From Pseudomonadales bacterium (GTDB lineage Bacteria > Pseudomonadota > Gammaproteobacteria > Pseudomonadales > Azotimanducaceae): 64,000 nt of DNA. Location of the stretch: positions 186,001 through 250,000 of the forward strand of contig JAJECH010000025.1 of assembly GCA_022822135.1 (NCBI GenBank), written 5' to 3'. Below the pieces are notes generated by a model. The model was given only the letters and a program-made list of their open reading frames with translations, did no database searches and had not been told where the DNA came from. Position numbers and translations under genes: made by a program. This document shows, piece by piece, positions 36,395 to 44,500 of this stretch; the stretch's first letter is position 1, and every line of letters begins with the position of its first letter.

Positions 36395-37024
36395 GTGTTC
36401 CGAGAGTTACTTGATGAGATTGTTCTTGTCATTGACAACGGCCTTCGTACGTTGACCGATACGCACCAAGACTCCGTCGACGACTCAAAGTACCCATCAC
36501 CTAAAGAACTTTCGCCTCCCAACCGTCGCACTGCCGCTTCAATCATGCGGATTAACCACTGCGGAGAAGTGTGTGCTCAAGCTCTCTACGAAGGACAAGC
36601 ATTGACCGCTCGAACACCGAGTGTTCAACGTCAATTGAAGCAAGCCGCTTCCGAGGAACGAGAACACCTCGCGCTATGTCGTACACGATTGAATGAACTG
36701 GACGCAAATCCCAGTATCTTCGAACCCTTGTTCTTCGCTGCATCGGTCGGTATCGGTGCAATCGCTGGTCGATTGGGCGATCGAGTTAGTCTCGGATTTG
36801 TCGAGGCTACCGAGGACGAAGTGTGTAAACACTTGGATCGCCATATCGATGAGTTAGGCGACAGAGACGAGCGTACTAAAGCGATGCTCGAATCGATTCG
36901 AGCAGACGAAGCGCAACACCGATCAGCGGCATACGAGCAAGGTGGCCTCGTGTTTTCGAAACCGATAAAGTCGGGTATGGCGCTCGCGGCAAAGGTTATG
37001 ACACGCACGACCGCCATTTTTTAG
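36395..37024 (+). CDS. coq7: Ubiquinone-synthesis demethoxyubiquinone hydroxylase (Coq7 type)
   Basis: A 209-residue di-iron hydroxylase for the late ring hydroxylation in ubiquinone synthesis. It starts with GTG at 36395. Iron ligands are visible as two E...ExxH-type sets: NHCGEVCAQALYEGQ and SEEREHL in the first half, EATEDEVCKHLDRH and RADEAQH in the second. The short hydrophobic patch AASVGIGAIAGRLG fits the membrane-associated surface of Coq7. The 3' end overlaps the convergent VOC gene by 4 bp. Confidence 0.92.
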   Translation: MFRELLDEIVLVIDNGLRTLTDTHQDSVDDSKYPSPKELSPPNRRTAASIMRINHCGEVCAQALYEGQALTARTPSVQRQLKQAASEEREHLALCRTRLNELDANPSIFEPLFFAASVGIGAIAGRLGDRVSLGFVEATEDEVCKHLDRHIDELGDRDERTKAMLESIRADEAQHRSAAYEQGGLVFSKPIKSGMALAAKVMTRTTAIF

Positions 37025-37431
37025 CTCGTGCTTGTCTCACTAAGAGGTGGGTGATAGATCACTTGCACCTGAACGCCGGATGGATCCACACAATAGAAAC
37101 TCCGTGCACCATCGCGATGCGTACGCGGCGAAGCCGCCATTTCGACATTACGCTCTGCTAGATACTCATACCAAGCATCAACATCCATCGGTTTTGGAAC
37201 GATAAACCCGATGTGATCCAGAAGCTGCGGAGTGTTGGTACTTTCTGCAACACGATGGATCGCCAAGTTGTCGGTCCCGCTTGTTAGATAGACGTTGTCA
37301 TTGTCCGGCTCCCACTCAATTTCCATACCAAAAATATCGACATAAAACGCTCGCGTTGCTTCGTAGTTACTGGTGCGCAGTGCTACGTGATGTAAGCCTA
37401 AAAGCTCGGGGCGAGCGCTACTGACTGTCAA
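37021..37431 (-). CDS. VOC (glyoxalase/bleomycin-resistance fold) protein
   Basis: A 136-residue two-module VOC protein: LGLHHVALRTSNYEATRAFY begins module one and LLDHIGFIVPKPMDVDAWY module two. His residues typical of metal binding are present in both, but the usual final Glu strand reads GVQVQVIYH. The reaction is unknown; lyases, isomerases and resistance proteins share the fold. Its start overlaps the osmC-like stop by 4 bp, at the distal end of the trpGDC operon. Confidence 0.85.
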   Translation of the reverse strand: MTVSSARPELLGLHHVALRTSNYEATRAFYVDIFGMEIEWEPDNDNVYLTSGTDNLAIHRVAESTNTPQLLDHIGFIVPKPMDVDAWYEYLAERNVEMAASPRTHRDGARSFYCVDPSGVQVQVIYHPPLSETSTS

Positions 37432-37859
37432 AGATCTACTACCTCGTATTCGTGCGTGACATCCACACCCGCACGCTGCATAAGAATCGAAGCGGAGCAG
37501 TATTTTTCTGCACTCAGCTCAATCGCTCGCTCCAACTTCCGCTCTGTCAATCTCTCACCCGCTACTTTAAATATCAAATGGATTGCAGTAAATACTCGCG
37601 GCTCTTCGTTAGCTCTTGTCGCATCCACCGTTACATTGCAGAGTTTCACGCTGACTCGACCTTTCGTCAGAATGTGTACGACGTCGGTCGCAGCGCAACC
37701 CGCAATACTCAGCAGCATGAGTTCCATCGGTCGCGTGCCTGCGTTCGTGCCACCAAGGTCAGGCGGTCCATCGATCTCGATTTCATGACCACTATCTGCA
37801 CGAGCAGCGAAATGGACTGCCTCATGCCAATTGAGATTGACGCGCATGTCTTTCTGCAC
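37428..37859 (-). CDS. OsmC family protein (YhfA-like)
   Basis: A 143-residue OsmC/Ohr-fold protein. LMLLSIAGCAATDVVHILTK holds the family's central Cys; the second Cys lies in SAEKYCSASIL, as in thiol peroxidases of this group. Organic peroxide or persulfide detoxification is possible. It lies 2 bp after trpC, so it is read from the trp transcript. Confidence 0.87.
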   Translation of the reverse strand: MQKDMRVNLNWHEAVHFAARADSGHEIEIDGPPDLGGTNAGTRPMELMLLSIAGCAATDVVHILTKGRVSVKLCNVTVDATRANEEPRVFTAIHLIFKVAGERLTERKLERAIELSAEKYCSASILMQRAGVDVTHEYEVVDL

Positions 37860-37861
37860 AC

Positions 37862-38662
37862 TTAACCTAGTGATGAATCACGGACAGAACCGAATATCTC
37901 GCTCATCGCTCGACCGGGATCATTCGCTCGCATAAATGCTTCTCCTACGAGAAATGCGTTTACACCGCACTCGAGCAATCGACTCACATCCGTTCGATTA
38001 TGGATGCCACTTTCTGAGACGATCTGAACCGACGGGGGGATTTGCGGGACCAGTCGTTCAGTGACCGAGAGATCGGTGTGGAATGTCTTGAGATTGCGAT
38101 TGTTAATTCCGATGAGCCGAGCATCTATGGCTAATGCTTCGTCAAGTTCTCTTTCATTGTGGACCTCTACCAACACGTCCAACCCAAGTCCTAAGCCGAT
38201 TTCATGAAACGATTTAAGGGTCGAATGGTCAAGAGCGGCTACGATCAACAGTAAGCAATCAGCGGGTAACACGCGCGTTTCAAAAATCTGATACTCGTCA
38301 ACGATGAAATCTTTTCGGAGAACTGGCAACTGTGTTTTATCTCGCGCGGTTCGAAGCGCTTCATCATTGCCCTGAAAAAAGTACTCGTCGGTTAGTACGG
38401 ATAAACACGACGCACCATGCTCTTGATAACTTAGCGCGATAGAGGATGGATCAAAATCCTCACGAATCACGCCTTTGCTCGGGGATGCCTTCTTAATCTC
38501 AGCGATTACGGCCGCGTCACGTTCGCTGAGCGCTGCACAGAACCCACGGAGCGGTGGTGAATTCCGCGCTGTTTTCAGAGAATTGAGCGAGATCCTTTGT
38601 TTGCGGGTATCTAACTCAGATTGTTTTCGGGCAATGATCTCGTCAAGGATGGTTGCGCTCAT
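37862..38662 (-). CDS. trpC: Indole-3-glycerol phosphate synthase
   Basis: A 266-residue TIM barrel converting carboxyphenylamino-deoxyribulose phosphate to indole-3-glycerol phosphate in tryptophan synthesis. VIAEIKKASPSKGVIREDFDP holds the catalytic Lys, then LSVLTDEYFFQG, LRKDFIVDEYQ, GINNRNL and SESGIHNR follow in canonical order. Monofunctional (no fused TrpF). Start overlaps the trpD stop by 4 bp. Confidence 0.95.
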   Translation of the reverse strand: MSATILDEIIARKQSELDTRKQRISLNSLKTARNSPPLRGFCAALSERDAAVIAEIKKASPSKGVIREDFDPSSIALSYQEHGASCLSVLTDEYFFQGNDEALRTARDKTQLPVLRKDFIVDEYQIFETRVLPADCLLLIVAALDHSTLKSFHEIGLGLGLDVLVEVHNERELDEALAIDARLIGINNRNLKTFHTDLSVTERLVPQIPPSVQIVSESGIHNRTDVSRLLECGVNAFLVGEAFMRANDPGRAMSEIFGSVRDSSLG

Positions 38663-39687
38663 GAAGCCGAAATTGCTTTGGTGAGTGCGACGAATTCCTT
38701 GAACTTCTCCGACGCTTGTCCGGTGATGATCAAGTCTTGTGCCATTGCCACGCCGTTTGCCAAACTCCCCGCAACGTCAGCTGCGTATAAGGCCGCACCC
38801 GCGTTTATCGCAACCAAATCTGAGGCAGCCTGGTTTTCGTCGCCATTCAGTGCGGACTGGATCATCGCCAAACTTTCCTTCGGCGAGTTGCACGACAACC
38901 CACTGACATCGTGCTCATCTAGCCCGAAATCAGCGGGTTCAACTGTGTATTCCTCTATGTGCCCCTCTCGCAATTCCACGATTGAGCTAGCACCAGAAAC
39001 AGTTAATTCATCCAATCCGTCAGCATGAACGACAAGCACATGTTCTGCACCTAACTGTGCCAGTACCTTAGCCAACGGGCGCTGCATGTCTGCGGCAAAC
39101 ACGCCGAGGACTTGGCGCTTGGCTGACGCGGGATTTGTGAGTGGGCCTAGTACATTGAAGACAGTTCTTACACCGAGTTCTTTGCGAACTGGACCAGCAA
39201 AGCGCATTGCGGGATGGTGCGACATTGCAAATAGAAAACCTACTCCTACTTCCGTAATGCAGCGTGCGACCTGCTGAGGGTTTAACTCAAGATCTACACC
39301 CGCGAGCTCAAGTACATCCGCACTACCACTCTTACTCGACGCTGCGCGGTTGCCGTGCTTAGCGACGTTTGCGCCCCCGGCTGCCGCTACAAAGGCGGCG
39401 GCGGTTGACACATTGAAGAGCTTATGGGTACCCGACCCGCCTGTGCCACACGTATCGACGAGGTTTTCAACTTCAACCTCCACTTTCACCGAAGCATCTC
39501 GCATTGCCGTTGCAGCACCTGCGATTTCTTGTACCGCTGCACCTTTCGTTTGCAACGCCATTAGCACGCCGCCGATTTGGCCTGGCGTCGCTTCACCGGT
39601 CATGACCAAGTCAAATACTGCTTTCGTTTGGTGAAATGACAGATCTTCACCGGCGGTGAGCGAGGTGAGCGCTTCCACTATGTTCAC
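38659..39687 (-). CDS. trpD: Anthranilate phosphoribosyltransferase
   Basis: A 342-residue enzyme adding phosphoribosyl to anthranilate. [19 protein letters not shown] is the PRPP-binding motif; [19 protein letters not shown] and [10 protein letters not shown] are hallmarks. Overlaps trpG and trpC by 4 bp each, so the three are translationally coupled. Confidence 0.96.
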   Translation of the reverse strand: MNIVEALTSLTAGEDLSFHQTKAVFDLVMTGEATPGQIGGVLMALQTKGAAVQEIAGAATAMRDASVKVEVEVENLVDTCGTGGSGTHKLFNVSTAAAFVAAAGGANVAKHGNRAASSKSGSADVLELAGVDLELNPQQVARCITEVGVGFLFAMSHHPAMRFAGPVRKELGVRTVFNVLGPLTNPASAKRQVLGVFAADMQRPLAKVLAQLGAEHVLVVHADGLDELTVSGASSIVELREGHIEEYTVEPADFGLDEHDVSGLSCNSPKESLAMIQSALNGDENQAASDLVAINAGAALYAADVAGSLANGVAMAQDLIITGQASEKFKEFVALTKAISAS

Positions 39688-40271
39688 GTCGTAGGAACCT
39701 TCAAGAAATTACGCAATATGTCATGACCTGGATCAGTCTTGATCGATTCGGGATGGAATTGGACACCGAATATCGGATACTCGTTGTGTTTGATTGCCAT
39801 GACTTCATCGACTTCGCCTTGAGAGGTTTCGCTCCAAGCCGTCATCGCTAGCTCGTGTGGAAGCGATTCCCTTTTTACCACGAGCGAGTGATAGCGCGTC
39901 GCCGTAAATCCATCGTCGATGCCGTCAAAAATCCCTGTGCCATTGTGATGAATAGCTGAGAGTTTACCGTGCATGACAGTGTGTGCACGATCGACCTTTC
40001 CGCCAAATGCCTGTCCGATGCATTGGTGTCCGAGACAGACGCCAAGTAGCGGTTTTGCCGTGCCAAAACGTCGTATCACATCGACTGACACTCCAGCTTC
40101 ATTTGGCGTGCACGGTCCCGGTGAGAGCACGATTCGTTCTGGGTCGAGCACCTCAATTTCGTCCAGCGAAATTTCATCGTTTCGATGAACGTCGACTTCC
40201 GCGCCCAGTTCGCCTAGATACTGCACCAAGTTGTAGGTAAACGAATCGTAATTGTCGATCATCAGGATCAT
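39684..40271 (-). CDS. trpG: Anthranilate synthase glutamine amidotransferase subunit
   Basis: A 195-residue class I glutaminase giving ammonia to Trp[50 protein letters not shown] (nucleophile Cys) and [10 protein letters not shown] (His-Glu) are all present. It may also serve aminodeoxychorismate synthase (PabA). It heads the trpGDC block; trpE is 8 kb away. The 115-bp gap before it is shared with a divergent PEBP gene, and I saw no leader peptide or attenuator there. Confidence 0.95.
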   Translation of the reverse strand: MILMIDNYDSFTYNLVQYLGELGAEVDVHRNDEISLDEIEVLDPERIVLSPGPCTPNEAGVSVDVIRRFGTAKPLLGVCLGHQCIGQAFGGKVDRAHTVMHGKLSAIHHNGTGIFDGIDDGFTATRYHSLVVKRESLPHELAMTAWSETSQGEVDEVMAIKHNEYPIFGVQFHPESIKTDPGHDILRNFLKVPTT

Positions 40272-40386
40272 GGTGCAGGTTAGCTAATTCAGGAAATGGA
40301 AATGAGTTTTTTTGACTGCTGTGCGTTTAGACGAGTCGTTAACATACAACGGATTTTTCGCAATTCTATGACGAGGTAGACGGTCT

Positions 40387-40863
40387 ATGGGTTTCGCGTT
40401 GTCTGATATGCAATTGACAAGTAGCGCATTTTCGGCTGGTGGCGCAATTCCGGCGAAGCACACTGGCGAAGGAGAAGATGTTTCGCCAGCACTCGCATGG
40501 GTGGACGCACCTGAAGGTACAAGATCGTTTGCGATCGTATGCCACGATCCAGACGCTCCTCTACTAACACCGACGGGATATGGCTTCGTACATTGGGTTT
40601 TGTATGGCATTCCCGGCGAAGTCAGAAATCTATCCGAAGGCTCAGGTGATTCCACCCAAGGTAACAACGACTTCGGTAACGGAGGCTACGGCGGTCCTAT
40701 GCCGCCAGAAGGTCATGGAGTCCACAACTACTTCTTCTGGGTACTGGCACTTGACTCAGAAGTTGATTTACCCGCAGGACTGTCGATGTTGGAACTGTTC
40801 GAAAGAGTCGAGCCACACTGCATCGGAATGAATCGGCTAATTGGCACGTATCAACGCGGTTGA
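40387..40863 (+). CDS. PEBP-fold protein (YbhB/YbcL, Raf-kinase-inhibitor-like)
   Basis: A 158-residue protein of the bacterial PEBP family. DVSPALAWVDAPEGTRSFA, CHDPDAPLLTP and FVHWVLYGIPG form the ligand pocket, and GYGGPMPPEGHGVHNYFFW is the second conserved block. Bacterial functions are poorly known. No signal peptide, so cytoplasmic. Divergent from trpG and convergent with the lipase-like gene. Confidence 0.92.
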   Translation: MGFALSDMQLTSSAFSAGGAIPAKHTGEGEDVSPALAWVDAPEGTRSFAIVCHDPDAPLLTPTGYGFVHWVLYGIPGEVRNLSEGSGDSTQGNNDFGNGGYGGPMPPEGHGVHNYFFWVLALDSEVDLPAGLSMLELFERVEPHCIGMNRLIGTYQRG

Positions 40864-40873
40864 CGTGCGTGCT

Positions 40874-41617
40874 CTATTCGCTGTCGGTATCCGCTATTTG
40901 TTCTGCGACGTAGCTAATCGACCAATTGTGGCCTAATCGACGATCACGATATGTCTCGGGTAGCTCGACCACGATGCTATCTGGAATTTCGACTACCATG
41001 GGGTTGTGGTCCATCCGGTTGAAAGCATTGTCGAGTTCGAATCGTGTTCGCCATTGAATGAAACGAACGTCATTCCGCTGCGTCTGAGGTAACTCTCGGG
41101 GGCACTCTTCGTTGAGATTCCCCGTTAGCGCTGTCAGTGGTGCCGCAACGGTGTGTATTGTCAAAGGTACGTCAGCGTTCCATGCATCTGCGAGTTGAGC
41201 GACCACCACGCCACCCAACGAGTGCCCAATAACGGAAACGGATGTATAACCGGGATGGGCGTCAAGCTCATGTTGGATCGATGTCTTTATCTCTTCAACA
41301 ATCTCCAGTTGACATCGACGATCGTTCGTGTCCCAATTGAAAAAGTACATGTGGCGCGCATCGTTATTAATGGTCTGCAATGGATACACCCATTCGTATC
41401 CCTCCGAGCGCCAACCATGCACGCCAACGAATAACTCGCGAGCGTCTACTTCATCAATCTCGAGCTCATGTAACCCAAATTGCAATCCGACCAATCTTGA
41501 TCCAGACTCCTTGACGCCTTCGCCCGCGTCCAGGGAATTCAACCAAGGAAACGTTTCTTCTGCGGCGATTACGCAGCAAAACAGAAGTAGGAGACAGTTG
41601 GGGATCAGACACTTCAT
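40874..41617 (-). CDS. Exported alpha/beta-hydrolase/lipase-like protein
   Basis: A 247-residue protein with a signal peptide (MKCLIPNCLLLLFCCVIAA). ELFVGVHGWRSEG gives the oxyanion region and VSVIGHSLGGVVV the nucleophile Ser; a His late in the chain (RRLGHNWS) may complete the triad. The CC near the end of the hydrophobic core leaves lipoprotein processing uncertain. Substrate unknown. It lies 3 bp from an acyl-CoA dehydrogenase gene on the same strand. Confidence 0.75.
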   Translation of the reverse strand: MKCLIPNCLLLLFCCVIAAEETFPWLNSLDAGEGVKESGSRLVGLQFGLHELEIDEVDARELFVGVHGWRSEGYEWVYPLQTINNDARHMYFFNWDTNDRRCQLEIVEEIKTSIQHELDAHPGYTSVSVIGHSLGGVVVAQLADAWNADVPLTIHTVAAPLTALTGNLNEECPRELPQTQRNDVRFIQWRTRFELDNAFNRMDHNPMVVEIPDSIVVELPETYRDRRLGHNWSISYVAEQIADTDSE

Positions 41618-41620
41618 TGT

Positions 41621-42769
41621 TTAGTCTGGCAGTCCAAGCACACGCTTCGCGATGATGTTAAGTTGCACCTCGTTACTCCCTCCGGCGATCGATCGAGCCT
41701 TTCCTGCGAGCCAAGTTCGCGTCATGGTGAGTTCCGATGATGAATACGGTCCGGACTCGTTACCTAACCCTTGTGTTCCCATTAAAGAAATCTGGAGCTC
41801 AGACCTCTCTTTTGCGAGCGTCGCCCCGTAGTACTTAAAGATCGACGTCGCCGGACCCGGCGTATTGCCTTCCGATTCTTCAACGGTCCGCCGTTGAGTG
41901 AGATTCATGCACTCAGTGTCAATTAGGTTCTTAAGAATGCGCTGCTGCAGGGCTGGATCCGCGTTTTCCGCATACAACGATCTGAGTTGAGGTAAGTCGA
42001 TACCAGCTTCTCTATTGCCTCCCGAAGCGAGCGAGAGCATTCCAGAGCGTTCGTGCTGAAGTAATCGTTTTGCGACTGTCCAACCCTCGTTCTCGTTGCT
42101 GACCAAGTCATCACGGTCTGCAATCGCGTTATCGAAAAATGTCTCGCAAAACGGAGACGCTCCTGAAATCAAGCGAATCGGACGTACCGTAACGCCAGGT
42201 TGATTCATACTGAAAAGGACAAAACTGATGCCTTCGTGTTTCGGAACGTCCGGATTTGTCCGTACAAGACAGAAGATCCAATCCGCGAAATTAGCACCTG
42301 ATGTCCAGATTTTTTGACCGTTTATCACATAGTGATCGCCTTGATTTTCCGCACGGGTCTGCAAGGAAGCGAGATCCGAACCTGACCCAGGCTCGGAATA
42401 ACCTTGACACCACCAGACCTCACCTCTTGCAATACGAGGTAAATGTCTTAGCTTTTGCTCCTCGGTTCCAAACTCAAGCAGCGTTGGACCTAGCATGGAA
42501 ATACCCATCCCAGAAACCGGCGATCGAACGTGTAGATCGCGCATTTCTTCGAGCATGATCACCCATTGGTCTTTTGAAAATCCCGCACCGCCATACTTTG
42601 TTTCCCAGTTCGGTACGGTCAATCCTTCAGCCGCGCAACGATCAAGCCATAAACGTTGCTCGTCTGTCATCGCTGCCTTTGTTCCACCCCCTGGCACATC
42701 GCCTGGACCACGGCAGCTGTCTGGACAGTTTGAATCCAACCATTCCCTGATTTCAGTTCGAAAGGACAC
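41621..42769 (-). CDS. Acyl-CoA dehydrogenase family protein
   Basis: I choose the GTG at 42769 because AAGAGG lies six bases before it; a TTG at 42787 is the longer option. The 382-residue product has YSEPGSGSDLASLQT and NGQKIWTSGANFAD flavin/substrate motifs and ends with SIAGGSNEVQLNIIAKRVLG. The classical catalytic Glu position (YEGT) reads AGGS, as in some sterol- or long-side-chain dehydrogenases. The N-terminus is short compared with relatives. A perfect palindrome lies about 95 bp upstream. Confidence 0.88.
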   Translation of the reverse strand: MSFRTEIREWLDSNCPDSCRGPGDVPGGGTKAAMTDEQRLWLDRCAAEGLTVPNWETKYGGAGFSKDQWVIMLEEMRDLHVRSPVSGMGISMLGPTLLEFGTEEQKLRHLPRIARGEVWWCQGYSEPGSGSDLASLQTRAENQGDHYVINGQKIWTSGANFADWIFCLVRTNPDVPKHEGISFVLFSMNQPGVTVRPIRLISGASPFCETFFDNAIADRDDLVSNENEGWTVAKRLLQHERSGMLSLASGGNREAGIDLPQLRSLYAENADPALQQRILKNLIDTECMNLTQRRTVEESEGNTPGPATSIFKYYGATLAKERSELQISLMGTQGLGNESGPYSSSELTMTRTWLAGKARSIAGGSNEVQLNIIAKRVLGLPD

Positions 42770-42863
42770 GAATAACCTCTTACACAACTTTCGGAAGTGT
42801 TTGGAGAATTATTGTCTCCAGCGGAATCACGATTTACGAGACGGTCAGACTATCCAATCTAAC

Positions 42864-42880
42864 TAAAGAATCATTCTTTA
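42864..42880. promoter_or_regulatory. 17-bp perfect palindrome upstream of the acyl-CoA dehydrogenase
   Basis: TAAAGAATCATTCTTTA has 8-bp arms around a single central base. It lies in the gap between the ATPase stop and the acyl-CoA dehydrogenase start. Size and symmetry fit a TetR- or GntR-type operator; a terminator for the ATPase gene is less likely because there is no T-run. Confidence 0.45.
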
Positions 42881-42924
42881 CCTGTGGCTGCGAATGTCGT
42901 CTCCCGGCCGGGCATGTTCTAGCA

Positions 42925-44295
42925 CTAAAGTAACGCTTTAAACACCGTGTTCGCATCAACGATCTTGGCATTAGGTTCATTGGAAGTGTCCGGAGTGAAT
43001 GTGAGGGGGAGAACAGGAGCATTACCGATTGGTAATGAACCTAAACGAATACTTGGGTTGCCCTCACGTCTATTTGAAATTCGCCATTTGGCTTCACCGA
43101 GTAGTATGTCTGAACCGGTAAGTGATTGAGCGACGATATCCAATTCGCGATCGTCGCGATACCAGTAACGCTGCGCGATACCGAATGGACCTTTATCTGC
43201 GATTATGGGTACAAGAGCATGCAGTTGTGGAACTGCCATTCGACATAACTCTTCCCAAGCATGCGCCTCCAGACTGACACGATGCTTTTCCCAACATAGT
43301 CGCCGGGTCGTAACTGGTGCATCCGCGAGTAATGAACGATTCGGGGCCACCACGCGGAACCAAAACCGCAAAAACGGATCTGCAATCTGGTACAGACTCC
43401 GTTTACCCGACTTTGGATCGCTCCCAAACGGTGTTTCCCGACGAATCATTTCCATTTCCATCAGTGTCGCTAATGACGCGGACAAGCCAGATGCTTGCCG
43501 ACCAAGGCGTCCAGCGATCTCACTCAATCTATGTGCACCGTTACCGATTACGTCAAGAATCGGTCGTAGCGGCATCGCCGTTGGTGTTTCCATTTCCAGT
43601 ATTCGGTCAGGTTCGCGATGCAATGGCGCTTTCGGGTCGAGAATCAGATCGTCCACCGCATCTTCTAAGTTTCCGCCATGCTCCGAAGCGAGTTCTAGAT
43701 AGCGTGGCATACCTCCGAAAACGGCGTATATGGAAACTAACTCTCGAGGTGAGATTGACGGAAAAGCGTCCGCTAGATAACCCGGGCGCAATGGATTCAA
43801 TGGAAACGCTTCGGTAGCTCGCCCGTACAACGGCGAACTTTGATTCAGAATCGCATTTTTCATCATACGAATGCTTGATCCGCTCACCACGACGGCGATC
43901 TGACGTGAAGGAGAATCCAACCAGTTCTGCAAAGTTGCTGAAATCTCTCGCTCTGCAGCTACTAGATACGGGAATTCATCAATGATTAATGGTCCTCGCC
44001 AACCAACTCTTGCGGCTTCTCGATCAAGTCTTCTGAACATCATCCCCCAGTTGGGGTATTCCGCTTCTTCAAAACCGGCAAAGCGTGTTCCCACAGCGGA
44101 CGAAAAATATCGGCGCTGAATGCGTGCCGAGGATTGGTCCGCAACAACATAGAGCCCTTTTTCGCGACGTGCCCATTCAATCAGCATGCGAGACTTCCCC
44201 ACCCGCCGTCGTCCCCATATCACGACGAAACTACGTGGACGATGCAGCGCCGCATCGAGACGACGTATTTCCTGTTTCCTATCTAAGAACTCCAT
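42925..44295 (-). CDS. Archaeal-type ATPase with DUF234-like C-terminus
   Basis: A 456-residue P-loop ATPase (ATPase_2 group, STAND/AAA-related). Walker A is GRRRVGKSRM near residue 30, Walker B is PLIIDEFPYLV near 105, and SGSSIRMM is sensor-like. A winged helix (LSEIAGRLGRQASGLSASL) follows, and the end shows DRELDIVA...ILLGEAKW, resembling a PD-(D/E)xK nuclease core. Proteins of this type are common in archaea and scattered in bacteria, often as lone genes with signs of transfer; function is unsettled. Both flanks are AT-rich and gene-poor. Confidence 0.82.
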   Translation of the reverse strand: MEFLDRKQEIRRLDAALHRPRSFVVIWGRRRVGKSRMLIEWARREKGLYVVADQSSARIQRRYFSSAVGTRFAGFEEAEYPNWGMMFRRLDREAARVGWRGPLIIDEFPYLVAAEREISATLQNWLDSPSRQIAVVVSGSSIRMMKNAILNQSSPLYGRATEAFPLNPLRPGYLADAFPSISPRELVSIYAVFGGMPRYLELASEHGGNLEDAVDDLILDPKAPLHREPDRILEMETPTAMPLRPILDVIGNGAHRLSEIAGRLGRQASGLSASLATLMEMEMIRRETPFGSDPKSGKRSLYQIADPFLRFWFRVVAPNRSLLADAPVTTRRLCWEKHRVSLEAHAWEELCRMAVPQLHALVPIIADKGPFGIAQRYWYRDDRELDIVAQSLTGSDILLGEAKWRISNRREGNPSIRLGSLPIGNAPVLPLTFTPDTSNEPNAKIVDANTVFKALL

Positions 44296-44500
44296 TTCAA
44301 AGATTATTTAGACTAACATTATTTTGTAGAAATTAATTATAGATCTTATCGACTCATTAGATCGACTCTGTTGCTGTTGTTTTATAGTATTGGACGAGTT
44401 CCTTTCACCGGTCAATACCCGCAATCGAATTTGACGACGATGTTAAGCACGCTTCGCCCGACAGAAGATCAGATCTCATCTAGTGTTAACTAACTTCAAA

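Noticed and set aside
40272-40386. Trp attenuator or leader peptide before trpG
   Set aside because: No short Trp-rich frame and no alternating stems were found; the stretch is a short divergent promoter gap.
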